From positions 1 to 53,971 of the forward strand of contig NZ_JAEL01000013.1 in assembly GCF_000518885.1 (NCBI RefSeq): a DNA stretch of 53,971 nucleotides, in the 5' to 3' direction. Both the position numbers and the translations under genes were made by a program. Each line of letters opens with the position of its first letter. Position 1 is the first letter of the stretch. The stretch is from Bacillus sp. J33 (GTDB lineage: Bacteria; Bacillota; Bacilli; Bacillales; Cytobacillaceae). Shown here piece after piece: positions 43,016-52,080 of this stretch. Under the pieces are notes generated by a model. It was not told where the DNA came from and ran no database searches. It saw only the letters and a list, made by a program, of their open reading frames with translations.

Positions 43016-44752
43016 TTGTACGCGGACTGAAATATGCTGAAATGATTTCACAGAGAACAAACCTTTATCAGTGAGTTTAAGCTCCGGAATCACTGGGAGC
43101 GCCAAAAAGGATAGAGTCAGAAAAGGGTTGAACAGCATATTGCAGCCGGCTTCACGCAATGCTTGATTCAATTCGGAAAGACGTCCGTAAATAAAGGCCG
43201 AATCCCGGTCAGTCATTAGGCCTGCAATAGGAAGTTCAAGGTCAGCGACAACTTTGCCATCTTTGACTACAGCCAGCCCGCCTTTCATTTCAGCAGTATG
43301 GTGAATGGCCAGAAGCAAATCTTCATCTGAGGCTCCTGCAGCGACAATATTATGGGAATCATGTGCCACTGTTGAAGCAATCGCACCGCGCTGCATCCCA
43401 AGCCCCTTTATGATGCCAAGCCCCAGGTTGCCAGTGTTACGATGCCTTTCAACTACGGCCAGCTTTAAAAGGTCTGTTTCTGGATTGGGCTCGAAGCAAT
43501 CGTTAAAGGCTTCCAGTTTCTCCACTAAATGCCTGGTGACAATGCTATTTGGGATGATGCCGATAACATTGGCATTTCCTGTTCCTATCTCTATTCTTAG
43601 GTCATCTGAGGTCAAGCTGCTCATTTTGACACTGTTGGAAATCGATGCATCAGGAACTGTGCTGCACCGTGAAGGGGTTATAATTTCACCGCCTTTAGCT
43701 GCGAGTTTGCCGCTTTTTATTACCTTTTCGATTTTTATCGTATTTAGGTCGCTTACTAGCAGCAGGTCAGCTTCATATCCTGGAGCAATAGCTCCTTTGT
43801 ACTTTAGCCCGAAGCATTCTGCTGCATTCAGAGTCGCCATTTGGATGGCAAGAACGGGGTCGACTCCCTGACTGATTGCCATCCTGATATTATGGTCGAT
43901 GCTTCCTTCATTCATTAAATCATCGAGATGTTTGTCGTCAGTTACAAATAAACAGCGGCGGGCATTTTGTTCGTTCACTGCCTGGAGAAGAGCAAGTAAG
44001 TCCCTTGCTGCACTTCCCTCTCTAAGCATGACATACATGCCTTTCCGAAGACGGTCGATGGCTTCTTCTGCATTAATGCATTCGTGATCTGACCGAATGC
44101 CGGCTGACATGTATACATTGATTTCATCCGCACTAAGGCCAGCTGCATGCCCATCAATGCATCTGCCTTTCCTGCTGGCACCCTCAAGTTTTTTTAGCAT
44201 GTCACCCTGAGTTTGCATAACAGCTGGATAGTCCATCACTTCTCCAAGGCCGATTACTCGTGGATGATCGTAAAATGGTTCAAGATCAGAATCGCTGAGT
44301 TTTGCACCTGCATTTTCAAAAGGGGTTGCAGGCACACAGGAAGGAAGCATGATAAAGACATCCAGAGGAATATCCTCCGAACATTTTAGCATAAAGTCAA
44401 TGCCGGATAATCCGCTGACATTAGCAATTTCGTGCGGATCTGCAACGACTGTCGTTACTCCATGGGGGAGGACGACATTGCTGAATTCTGCAGGGGTGAC
44501 CATGGCGGATTCAATATGGACATGCCCATCAATGAAGCCAGGTACAATAAAGCTGCCTTGTGCATCAATGGATTCCTTCCCCTCAAAATCACCCAGCCCT
44601 GCTATAAAGCCATCAACAATAGCAATATCTTCCTGAAGGATTTCTCTTGTAAAAACATTTACCACTTTCCCATTTTTTATAACAAGGTCGGCAGGAGTCC
44701 TTTTGGCTGCCACGTTGATTCTTCTTTTTAATTCCTCAAGAGTATGCTTCAT
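43010..44752 (-). CDS. adeC: Adenine deaminase
   Basis: This amidohydrolase-fold metalloenzyme turns adenine into hypoxanthine and ammonia. From the ATG at 44752, with GGGAGGAG upstream, it has 580 residues, as expected for AdeC. Metal-ligand and active-site blocks include PGFIDGHVHIESAMVTP, ADPHEIANVSG, IDGHAAGLS, FVTDDKH and SHNIVAAGASDEDLL. It lies 124 bases downstream of a purine permease gene on the same strand, and hypoxanthine feeds the xanthine dehydrogenase encoded upstream. Confidence 0.96.
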   Translation of the reverse strand: MKHTLEELKRRINVAAKRTPADLVIKNGKVVNVFTREILQEDIAIVDGFIAGLGDFEGKESIDAQGSFIVPGFIDGHVHIESAMVTPAEFSNVVLPHGVTTVVADPHEIANVSGLSGIDFMLKCSEDIPLDVFIMLPSCVPATPFENAGAKLSDSDLEPFYDHPRVIGLGEVMDYPAVMQTQGDMLKKLEGASRKGRCIDGHAAGLSADEINVYMSAGIRSDHECINAEEAIDRLRKGMYVMLREGSAARDLLALLQAVNEQNARRCLFVTDDKHLDDLMNEGSIDHNIRMAISQGVDPVLAIQMATLNAAECFGLKYKGAIAPGYEADLLLVSDLNTIKIEKVIKSGKLAAKGGEIITPSRCSTVPDASISNSVKMSSLTSDDLRIEIGTGNANVIGIIPNSIVTRHLVEKLEAFNDCFEPNPETDLLKLAVVERHRNTGNLGLGIIKGLGMQRGAIASTVAHDSHNIVAAGASDEDLLLAIHHTAEMKGGLAVVKDGKVVADLELPIAGLMTDRDSAFIYGRLSELNQALREAGCNMLFNPFLTLSFLALPVIPELKLTDKGLFSVKSFQHISVRVQK

Positions 44753-44876
44753 ATAAACTCCTCCCATAAAAAGTTTAGACAGTTTGAACTCAATGCTATT
44801 TTGAACCTTCTATGAAGCTTAATGAAAATCTGCTTTGGAGAGAATGGCCTTTTCGCTGGTTTGGAAGTCTTCCAGA

Positions 44877-46244
44877 TTAGTGGCCGCCCATTATAAAGTT
44901 GATAATAAAAGCTATGCTGACGAAATACATGATCCAGTGAATTTGATCCCGCTTGCCTGTTAAAAGCTTTAAAAGTGTATACGAGATAAAACCAAAAGCA
45001 AGCCCTTGGGCTATACTGAAGGTTAATGGCATAAGGATGATGGTTAAGAAGACTGGGATTACATCGGTGAAATCATCAAAGCTGATATGCTTAATTTCAC
45101 TAAGCATTAAGGCACCGACGAGAATAAGTATAGGTGCGGTAGCTACGGATGGAATGAAATAGATCAGCGGAGCGAAGATAAGTGAAAGGAAAAATAGCAC
45201 ACCTACAGTAAGAGCGGTTAAACCTGTACGTCCACCCTCGGAAATTCCAGTAGCGTTTTCAACATATGCGTTTAGCGCAGTACTTCCAAAAGTTGCGCTT
45301 GCCATTGTTCCAACTGCATCAGCCTGGAGGGCACGGTCCAGATTTTCAATTCTGCCGTTTTCATCTGTTAACCCGGCTTTCTTGGACAATCCTATTAATG
45401 TAGCCAAATTATCGAATAGTTCAACAATGGTGAAGGAGAAAATGACAGAAATGATACCGTATTGTATGGCTCCCATAATATCCATTGCCAAAAATGTTTC
45501 AGACATGCTTGGCAAAGAAAGGGAGGCAATATCGCTTAATGCTTTAGGATAAGCGATAAATCCAACAAGCATGGCTAGTAAACTGGTGCTCAGGATGCTG
45601 ATTAGCAGGGCGCCCTTCACTTTTTTAGCCATTAATATAGCAGCTGTAATCAGTCCAAATAGAGCGAGAAGGGGCCCTGTGCCTGTAATGTCTCCAAGAC
45701 CCACAAAAGTGGCTTCATTGGCTACAACAAGCTCAGCATTCTTCAGTCCGATAAAAGCGATAAATAAACCGATCCCGACACCAATCGCTGATTTAAGAAC
45801 TCCGGGAACGCCGTCAACTATTTTTTGCCGTACACCAGTTACTGTCAAAATGAGGAATACAATGCCTGAAATAAATACTGCTCCTAACGCTGTTTGCCAG
45901 GAAAGCCCCTGACCAAGCACCACTGTATAGGCGAAGAATGCATTGAGCCCCATTCCTGGTGCAACTGCTACCGGGAAATTCGCCCAAAGTGCCATTAAGA
46001 GAGTACAGAAGACACTTGCATAAATGGTGGCTGCCAATGCGGCTTCTTTTGGTATGCCCGCATCAGCCAATATGCTTGGATTGACAAAAATGATATAGCT
46101 CATTGTCATAAAAGAAGTAATGCCAGCCAGTATTTCAGTCTTAACATTCGTCTTCCGTTCCGATAGCTTAAAAAGCTTTTCCAAAAGGCTTGCCTGAGAG
46201 GAGGGGGGAAGACCTGACCCTAAATCCTTTTCAATCATTGACAT
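44877..46244 (-). CDS. NCS2/AzgA-type adenine/hypoxanthine/guanine permease
   Basis: This 455-residue membrane transporter (about 12-14 helices) is of the AzgA branch of NCS2. Blocks include TEILAGITSFMTMSYIIFVNP, FPVAVAPGMGLNAFFAY, GIISVIFSFTIVELFDNLATLIGL and GSTALNAYVENATGISEGGRTGLTAL. AAGGAGTGAT precedes the ATG. It lies between xanthine dehydrogenase and adenine deaminase genes, so import of adenine or hypoxanthine is likely. A hairpin sits just before the ribosome binding site. Confidence 0.92.
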   Translation of the reverse strand: MSMIEKDLGSGLPPSSQASLLEKLFKLSERKTNVKTEILAGITSFMTMSYIIFVNPSILADAGIPKEAALAATIYASVFCTLLMALWANFPVAVAPGMGLNAFFAYTVVLGQGLSWQTALGAVFISGIVFLILTVTGVRQKIVDGVPGVLKSAIGVGIGLFIAFIGLKNAELVVANEATFVGLGDITGTGPLLALFGLITAAILMAKKVKGALLISILSTSLLAMLVGFIAYPKALSDIASLSLPSMSETFLAMDIMGAIQYGIISVIFSFTIVELFDNLATLIGLSKKAGLTDENGRIENLDRALQADAVGTMASATFGSTALNAYVENATGISEGGRTGLTALTVGVLFFLSLIFAPLIYFIPSVATAPILILVGALMLSEIKHISFDDFTDVIPVFLTIILMPLTFSIAQGLAFGFISYTLLKLLTGKRDQIHWIMYFVSIAFIINFIMGGH

Positions 46245-46266
46245 AAAATGATCACTCCTTGCTCAC

Positions 46267-46302
46267 ATTTGCATTCTAAGGTTAATAAGTCCTAGTGCAA
46301 AT
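46267..46302 (-). promoter_or_regulatory. Leader hairpin before the NCS2 permease gene
   Basis: ATTTGCA (46267-46273) and TGCAAAT (46296-46302), extended by CTAAGG/CCTAG, form a hairpin about 10 bases upstream of the ribosome binding site. There is no purine aptamer in this gap. Confidence 0.4.
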
Positions 46303-46395
46303 AAGCTGGAACTGAGAAAATTCGAAAATCGATATTAACTGAAAATCTACTATAAAAAAATGATTCAACAGGTGTTAATAACAGCTAAATTCAAG

Positions 46396-46468
46396 CTTAT
46401 CCGCGAAAAAGGGAATAACCGCACAAATTTTAATTTTTCTGCGAAAACTCAATTATATCCACGAAAGT
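46396..46468. repeat. Degenerate array of TTATCCGCGAAA-like units, about 20-bp period
   Basis: CCGCGAAA at 46401, CCGCACAA at 46419, CTGCGAAA at 46439 and CCACGAAA at 46459 are spaced 18, 20 and 20 bases and mostly preceded by TTAT or TT. The array lies in the 255-base gap between the permease and XdhC genes. It recalls the 21-bp array at 9841, with a different unit. Confidence 0.5.
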
Positions 46469-46499
46469 CGATTTAACTGCTCTAATCTGATACATAAAA

Positions 46500-46814
46500 T
46501 TACAGCGGTTCAATAAAAACATCCATAATGCCCCCGCATATTCCGCCGTCTTCATAGAAAAGACCTTTTGTCAGATCTACTTGCTGGTGGGTGTGCTTCT
46601 TCGTTGCAATCACTTCAAGTGCCTTTTCAATGACCTCAGCTTCCCCGCAGCCCCCGCCAATGGTTCCTTCAATTCTTCCGCTGGAAAAAATAATCATTTT
46701 ACTTCCGGCTTTCCTCGGTGTGGACCCTTTTGTCCGAATGATGGTAGCCAGTGCGGCTTTTTCACCCCCTTTCATAATTTCAAGCGATCGCCTTATGAGG
46801 TGCATTTGTTCCAT
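46500..46814 (-). CDS. XdhC/CoxI family protein, N-terminal domain only
   Basis: This 104-residue protein matches the N-terminal XdhC_CoxI domain: LEIMKGGEKAALATIIRTKGSTPRKAGSKMIIF, IEGTIGGGCGEAEVIEKA and GICGGIMDVFIEPL. XdhC-type proteins bind and sulfurate molybdenum cofactor for xanthine dehydrogenase. The Rossmann part that is usually fused is encoded separately by the gene just upstream, with a 22-base overlap. It is the last gene of the xanthine dehydrogenase operon. Confidence 0.85.
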   Translation of the reverse strand: MEQMHLIRRSLEIMKGGEKAALATIIRTKGSTPRKAGSKMIIFSSGRIEGTIGGGCGEAEVIEKALEVIATKKHTHQQVDLTKGLFYEDGGICGGIMDVFIEPL

Positions 46815-47623
46815 CTGTCAGCCCCCTCACGAAATCCCTTTTTGGCTTGCTCTTTGATTTTCTCGCTCAAAGAGCTCCCGGATTTTTGATTTTTAACTTT
46901 TAAAATTTCTGCCATCACACTGACCGCAATCTCAGCAGGTGTTTCAGCTCCAATATCCAATCCGACTGGTGTATAAAGATGTTCGAAATTTTCCTTCGGG
47001 AATTCCTGGCGAATTTCTTCAAACACCCCAGAAATTCTTCTCCTGCTGCCGATCATGCCGATGTAAGCGGGCTTTTCACAGCGGTTTAGCAGCTCGGTCA
47101 AGCTTAAAACATCAAATTTGTGCCCTCTGGTTAATAGGAGGATATACGTATTATCTGTTATTTCTACATTTCTAAAGAAAGTCAGATATGATTCACAGAC
47201 TACCTCATCTATACCGGGAAAACGGCTGCCTTTCGCAAATTCAGGCCGGTCATCTATAACTGTTACGTGGAAACCGAGCATTTTCCCCATTTCAGCCATC
47301 GGTTCACAAACATGTCCGGCACCCGCAACAATAAGGTGGAGGGGGGCTGGAAAGTATTCTGCAAAACATTCGACCGTTACATTGTTAAAAAGGAATCTTA
47401 CTGAACCTGTCTGCTTTTTTATAATTAATTTTCGGCAATTTTTAATTAATTCAGGTTTTAAATCAGCTGGGAGCGGGTAATTGGTAAATAGCTCTCCATC
47501 CCGGTAGAGCAGAGCCTTAGATCCGATCAGCTTGCTGTCAGAATGATGAGTAATCGTCAGCAGGAATACATCTTTGCGGCAATGAATCGCATGTTCCAGT
47601 TTTTGATACATATCGGAATTCAT
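46793..47623 (-). CDS. XdhC family protein with NAD-binding domain
   Basis: This protein has about 276 residues from the ATG at 47623 (AAGGTGAT upstream). The C-terminal XdhC Rossmann domain is clear: LHLIVAGAGHVCEPMAEMGKMLGFHVTVIDDRPEFA, ILLLTRGHKFDVLSL, AYIGMIGSRRR and PVGLDIGAETPAEIAVSVMAEIL. Its N-terminal part is only weakly XdhC_CoxI-like. It likely forms a complex with the separate N-domain protein encoded next. The role is Moco insertion into the dehydrogenase. Confidence 0.87.
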   Translation of the reverse strand: MNSDMYQKLEHAIHCRKDVFLLTITHHSDSKLIGSKALLYRDGELFTNYPLPADLKPELIKNCRKLIIKKQTGSVRFLFNNVTVECFAEYFPAPLHLIVAGAGHVCEPMAEMGKMLGFHVTVIDDRPEFAKGSRFPGIDEVVCESYLTFFRNVEITDNTYILLLTRGHKFDVLSLTELLNRCEKPAYIGMIGSRRRISGVFEEIRQEFPKENFEHLYTPVGLDIGAETPAEIAVSVMAEILKVKNQKSGSSLSEKIKEQAKKGFREGADRWNKCTS

Positions 47624-47632
47624 CAAATAGGA

Positions 47633-49945
47633 TCACCTTGCAGAGTGAGTCTTTTTATTTTTAAGGGATTTTAATGCATTAAATACCCGTTCAGGTGTAG
47701 CAGGCAAGTGATAAATTCTTGCACCTGTTGCGTCATATATTGCTGACATGATCGCAGCAATAATAGGGATCATCACCACTTCACCGATTCCTTTTGCCCC
47801 AAAAGGACCTGAGGCTTCCTCTTCTTCTACAGGAAAGGTCTCGATTATTGGGGTTTCCCGAATGGTTGGAATAATATAGTCTGTAAAGTTACGGGTTTTG
47901 TGATAGCCTTCCTCAATCAGAACATCTTCAAATAACGTATATCCAATGCCCATTACGGCTCCGCCCTCCGTTTGGCCTTCAAGGCCTTGCGGGTTCATAA
48001 CTTTACCTGCATCCGGTATGGAAACAACTCGAAGGACATCTGTTTCTCCAGTCAGCGTATCGACTTCAACCATCACAACATGTGTTAAATAGCCGTACAG
48101 GTGATGCGGAGCTCCGCCTGATCCTTCAATCTCTTCTTTTTCTTTTGGCAGGTAGAAGTGGCCTTCAACTCTTGCAGACTTTCGATTATCAAATAGGTGT
48201 TTATAGATAGATTGATAGGTTAATTTTTGGTCCTCTCCAGCAATATAATTTGTGTTGATTTCCACTTTTGAAACAGGTATTTGGAGCATTTCTGCAGCTG
48301 TTTCTGTCAGTAATTTCACCATATTCGGGGCAGCGACCGCTACTGCGCGTCCCCCTGTATATGTTGAACGGGATGCTGTAACAGTACCGCCGTCGAGGGT
48401 GCGTGAAGTGTCACCCTGAACAACCTGAATTTTGGAAATGTCGCAATTAAGAATTTCAGCTGCGACCTGGGCATAAACAGTACTGTTGCCCCCGCCAATT
48501 TCTTCACACCCTACACCAACCAAAAAATTTCCATCAGGAAGCAATTCGATGGATGCAGCCCCATAGTCCGGCAGCCCGATCCCCATTCCGATCCCATGGA
48601 AGGAGGTTGCGACTGAAACGCCTCTTTTTTTCCACGGTTCACTTGCTTCAGCTTTATATTTGTCCCGATTTCGCCATAGGTCACAGTTTTCAGCTGTTTC
48701 CAATGTCTTAAAAGTCCCGACACTCGATTTGACGATATGGCCTACACTTGAAACTTCTCCCTGATGGTACACATTTTTCTTGCGCAGCTCTATAGGATCG
48801 ATTCCCAGTTTTTCTGCAATCATGTCCATATGGGTTTCGATTCCCATGCATACTTGATTAACGCCAAAACCTCTAAAAGCTCCGGAAATTCCATTGTTCG
48901 TATAAACACAGAATCCTTCGAGGTTCACATTTGGAATCTTATAAGGGCCGCAGGAATGCTCAATAGCAAGGGCAATGACAGCACCGCCAAGTGAAGCATA
49001 AGCACCAGTGTCACCAATTGCCCTGACCTCATTTGCGATGAGTGTTCCGTCACTTTTGGCTGCCGTTTTCATATGAACTTTAAATGGATGGCGCTTTATG
49101 CCAGCAATAACAGATTCCTCACGGCTGTAATGGATTTTAACCGGCCTTCCTCCCGTATGCATGGCTAAGAGGGCGAGATAGATCTGCACTGTGATTTCAT
49201 CTTTTCCGCCAAATGCACCGCCAATCGGGCTTGAAACGACCCTAATTCGCTCAGGGTTGTAGGCGAGTGCCCGGGCTATCTGCATCCTGTCCCGGTATGC
49301 ATACTGGCCTGGGCAGCGAATGGTGATAAATCCTTCTTCATCCATCACACCCCATCCGCCTTCTGTTTCAATAAACGCGTGCATTTGCCGGGGAGAGTAA
49401 AAGGTATTTTCAACTATAATATCCGCTTCCTGAAATGCTTTTTTAGTATCTCCATTTTTGATGGCTGCACGGCTATGAATGTTGCCATCAGGATGAAGCT
49501 TAGGAGCTGAGGAGGACATGGAATACTCGGCATCTGTAACTACCTCCAGCGGCTCGTAATCCACTTTTATAAGAGAGAGAGCCTGTTCGGCGATTTCCTG
49601 TGTTTCCGCTCCCACAAGCGCCACCGCATCGCCAGTGCAGCGGACCACCTTTGAGCAGAGGACGGGCTGGTCGGGCACTACGATGCCAAATCCGTTAAAG
49701 CCCGGTATGTCCTTGTGTGTCAGGACACAAATGACACCTGGGAGTTTTTGGGCTTCTTCGATATCAATCTTGTTGATTTTGGCATGGGGATATTGGGCTC
49801 TGAGGACTTTTCCCCACACCATATTCTCAAATTGATAATCCGTCATATATTTCAATTCACCAGTCACTTTTTCAGGAGCATCAATTCTTTTGACTCTTTT
49901 TCCAACCCACTTTAGAGACTCGGGATTGGCTGAATAATCGGTCAT
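47633..49945 (-). CDS. Xanthine dehydrogenase, molybdopterin-binding subunit
   Basis: This 770-residue catalytic subunit oxidises hypoxanthine to xanthine and urate at the Mo centre. Moco-contact blocks are GGAFGGKDEITVQIYLALL, GISGAFRGFGVNQ and EEIGGGNSTVYAQVAAEIL. The catalytic glutamate lies in FGAKGIGEV near the C-terminus. The start overlaps the FAD-subunit stop by 4 bases. It corresponds to PucD of B. subtilis. Specificity for xanthine is inferred from the neighbours (adenine deaminase, purine permeases, purine riboswitch). Confidence 0.93.
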   Translation of the reverse strand: MTDYSANPESLKWVGKRVKRIDAPEKVTGELKYMTDYQFENMVWGKVLRAQYPHAKINKIDIEEAQKLPGVICVLTHKDIPGFNGFGIVVPDQPVLCSKVVRCTGDAVALVGAETQEIAEQALSLIKVDYEPLEVVTDAEYSMSSSAPKLHPDGNIHSRAAIKNGDTKKAFQEADIIVENTFYSPRQMHAFIETEGGWGVMDEEGFITIRCPGQYAYRDRMQIARALAYNPERIRVVSSPIGGAFGGKDEITVQIYLALLAMHTGGRPVKIHYSREESVIAGIKRHPFKVHMKTAAKSDGTLIANEVRAIGDTGAYASLGGAVIALAIEHSCGPYKIPNVNLEGFCVYTNNGISGAFRGFGVNQVCMGIETHMDMIAEKLGIDPIELRKKNVYHQGEVSSVGHIVKSSVGTFKTLETAENCDLWRNRDKYKAEASEPWKKRGVSVATSFHGIGMGIGLPDYGAASIELLPDGNFLVGVGCEEIGGGNSTVYAQVAAEILNCDISKIQVVQGDTSRTLDGGTVTASRSTYTGGRAVAVAAPNMVKLLTETAAEMLQIPVSKVEINTNYIAGEDQKLTYQSIYKHLFDNRKSARVEGHFYLPKEKEEIEGSGGAPHHLYGYLTHVVMVEVDTLTGETDVLRVVSIPDAGKVMNPQGLEGQTEGGAVMGIGYTLFEDVLIEEGYHKTRNFTDYIIPTIRETPIIETFPVEEEEASGPFGAKGIGEVVMIPIIAAIMSAIYDATGARIYHLPATPERVFNALKSLKNKKTHSAR

Positions 49946-50817
49946 CGGGTTTCCCGCCTCCTCATCAATCTGTATAGTCCTCTTTCGAGCAGTGCGCTTG
50001 CCATGTCACGCCTATAGGCAGCAGTGGCTCGGACATCCGTAATTGGCATCACTTCTTTCCAGGCGATTTTGGCGATATTCTGAATCAGCTCCTCCGTTAG
50101 CGGTCCCTGTGAAAGTAGTGACTCACATTTTTTAGCACGAATGATCGTTGGACCGACAGCGCCAAATGCAATTTTTCCGGTATGGCATTTTCGTTCTTCA
50201 ATCATTTTTAAAGAAATTGCAACGTTCACAATGGAGATGGATTGGGCTTTCCTGGGACCTAACTTTTGAAAGATCCCGAATTCATTCGGTTTTTGCGGCT
50301 GGATTAAAATGTTGGTGATTATTTCGTTTTCTCTCAAAACTGTTCTTCCAGGGCCTATGAAAAATTGCTCAATAGGCACTAGTCTCTTTGTATCCAAAGA
50401 ACTTAGTTCAATTACGGCTCCCAGAACATATAGAGCCGGAATGGTGTCTCCAGCTGGAGAAGCTGTTGCGATATTGCCGCCGATTGTTCCCATATTTTGC
50501 ATTTGAGTTGCGCCAACTTCACGGGCTGCTTCAACAAGAACGTCTGCTTTTCTTTTCAGCAGGGTTGAACGCACAATATCTGTATGAGTGGTTAAGGGGC
50601 CGATATGGATACAGCCTTCTTTTTCTTCGATATAGCGCAATTCTTTTATGTTTTTAATATTAATCCAAATTTCAGGGAGCCATTTTCCTTCCTTCATCCG
50701 AACAGCTGCATCTGTTCCTCCGGCAATCAGCCTGTGCTTTTTGTTAGATTGGGAAAGAAATGCAAGGCATTCGGAGAGAGAGGAAGGGGAGATCATATCA
50801 ATGTTGGAAACTAGCAT
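49942..50817 (-). CDS. Xanthine dehydrogenase, FAD-binding subunit
   Basis: This 291-residue subunit (PucC-like) carries FAD and passes electrons to NAD. Family blocks are HRLIAGGTDAAVRMKEGKWLP, the FAD-binding TQMQNMGTIGGNIATASPAGD and LGPRKAQSISIVNVAISLK. AAGGAGGT precedes the ATG. Its stop overlaps the next gene's start by 4 bases, so translation is coupled. Confidence 0.92.
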   Translation of the reverse strand: MLVSNIDMISPSSLSECLAFLSQSNKKHRLIAGGTDAAVRMKEGKWLPEIWINIKNIKELRYIEEKEGCIHIGPLTTHTDIVRSTLLKRKADVLVEAAREVGATQMQNMGTIGGNIATASPAGDTIPALYVLGAVIELSSLDTKRLVPIEQFFIGPGRTVLRENEIITNILIQPQKPNEFGIFQKLGPRKAQSISIVNVAISLKMIEERKCHTGKIAFGAVGPTIIRAKKCESLLSQGPLTEELIQNIAKIAWKEVMPITDVRATAAYRRDMASALLERGLYRLMRRRETR

Positions 50818-50832
50818 ATGTAAACCTCCTTT

Positions 50833-51414
50833 TTATTTAGTTAATGCACGTTTATAGTCATTAAGAGTATTTAAGTTCAATAGAATTCCTGAATCATTAA
50901 CAGGGATTTCAAGTACATCATTTTTATATTTTTGAAAAATGCTTCTAAGCCCTTTTGATTCTTCCTTAATAGTTAATAAATCTTGGTGCAACAGCTTAGA
51001 AAACAAAACAGGGTGACCCCGTTTATTCTTATAGACCGGGACTGTAATCAGGCTTTTTTCTTTGGCATGCCCGCTATAAAGGCTTTCTATTGTTTGCTTT
51101 GATGCGGGCTGGTCAACGGCTGAAATAAGAATATTTTGTGCCACGCCGGCTGCTTTTAAGCCAGCGATGATAGAGGAGCATTTTCCGGTATGAAACAGAT
51201 TATTTTTTATGATTTTGACGGGATAATTTTTTGCGATTGGCTCGAATAGTTCTGATCTGTAACCCAACACAGTTATGACATCTGAAAAAGGAGATTTCAG
51301 CAAGGTTTCAATCTGGAATTCAAATAATGTCCTTCCCTGCCAGGGCAGCAGCCCTTTTAATTGCCCCATCCGGGAAGACTGTCCTCCAGCCAGAAGAATA
51401 GCAGTATCACCCAT
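50833..51414 (-). CDS. MobA/MocA-type molybdenum cofactor nucleotidyltransferase
   Basis: This 193-residue NTP-transferase has the N-terminal signature AILLAGGQSSRMGQLKGLLPW and ISAVDQPASKQTIESLYSGH. It should add CMP (or GMP) to molybdopterin, as PucB/MocA does for xanthine dehydrogenase. Its ATG overlaps the stop of the iron-sulfur subunit (TAATG), so it is translationally coupled. Confidence 0.9.
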   Translation of the reverse strand: MGDTAILLAGGQSSRMGQLKGLLPWQGRTLFEFQIETLLKSPFSDVITVLGYRSELFEPIAKNYPVKIIKNNLFHTGKCSSIIAGLKAAGVAQNILISAVDQPASKQTIESLYSGHAKEKSLITVPVYKNKRGHPVLFSKLLHQDLLTIKEESKGLRSIFQKYKNDVLEIPVNDSGILLNLNTLNDYKRALTK

Positions 51415-51905
51415 TATCCTTTAACGGTTTCCTTTTCTGAACTTTTCTTGGCTGCTGCTGTTTGGACAGCTTTTATAATTTTTGTATAGCCTGTGCAGCG
51501 GCAAAGGTTACCGCCAAGAGCTGTCTTAATTTCATCCACAGCAGGAATATGGTTAATGCCATTTAAAAAGGCTTTTGCTGAAACGATGATTCCGGGTGTA
51601 CAGTAACCGCATTGAGTGGCACCCTCTTCAACAAAAGATTCCTGTATCACGTCCAGGCTCGGATTTAAGCCTATACCCTCACATGTAATAATACCCTGGC
51701 CATCAGCTTGGCCGGCAAGGACAAGGCAAGAACATGCAGCCTCGTCATTAATCAGCACTGAGCAGGAGCCGCATTCGCCTTTGCCGCAGCATTCTTTGCT
51801 TGCAGTTAGCCCGAGGTCTTCCCTGAGCACATCGAGAAGGGTTTTTGCAGGGGGACAGGCAATACAATGCAGAACCCCATTAACTTTTACTTGAATGGTT
51901 TTCAA
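51414..51905 (-). CDS. Xanthine dehydrogenase, 2Fe-2S subunit
   Basis: This 163-residue subunit has two [2Fe-2S] clusters: the plant-ferredoxin type in KECCGKGECGSCSVLI with a later Cys, and the helical type in CGYCTPG and GGNLCRCTGYTKI. It corresponds to PucE. The start is a TTG at 51905 with AAGGAGG upstream. It is the first gene of the operon and lies 175 bases downstream of a purine riboswitch. Confidence 0.94.
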   Translation of the reverse strand: MKTIQVKVNGVLHCIACPPAKTLLDVLREDLGLTASKECCGKGECGSCSVLINDEAACSCLVLAGQADGQGIITCEGIGLNPSLDVIQESFVEEGATQCGYCTPGIIVSAKAFLNGINHIPAVDEIKTALGGNLCRCTGYTKIIKAVQTAAAKKSSEKETVKG

Positions 51906-52080
51906 TTTTATGCCTCCTTACGAAAGGAATTAAAGATATTCCACGTGCTAGCCTATTAATTATTTGGGATGGGCAAAAATAGCCCTCTTGGCAGATTTGA
52001 AATTTAAGGTATAGAGGTACTGGAAGTTTGTTTTTTAATTAAGATATTATGCTTTTTCTTCTAAATAGACTAAAAAACAT

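Noticed and set aside
43305..43871. 188-codon plus-strand open frame
   Set aside because: It is the antisense shadow of adeC, with Ser/Ala-rich low-complexity translation and no start site.
45571..45912. 113-codon plus-strand open frame
   Set aside because: Antisense to the NCS2 permease; composition reflects the reverse of hydrophobic codons.
46396..46468. CRISPR array interpretation of the phased boxes
   Set aside because: Boxes are 8-12 bases with spacers near 10 bases, not 24-40 base repeats with spacers of similar size, and no cas genes are present.
46245..46499. Possible second purine riboswitch before the permease gene
   Set aside because: Neither strand has the TATAA...CTCTAC...CGTAAA pattern; only a simple hairpin and a degenerate array are present.
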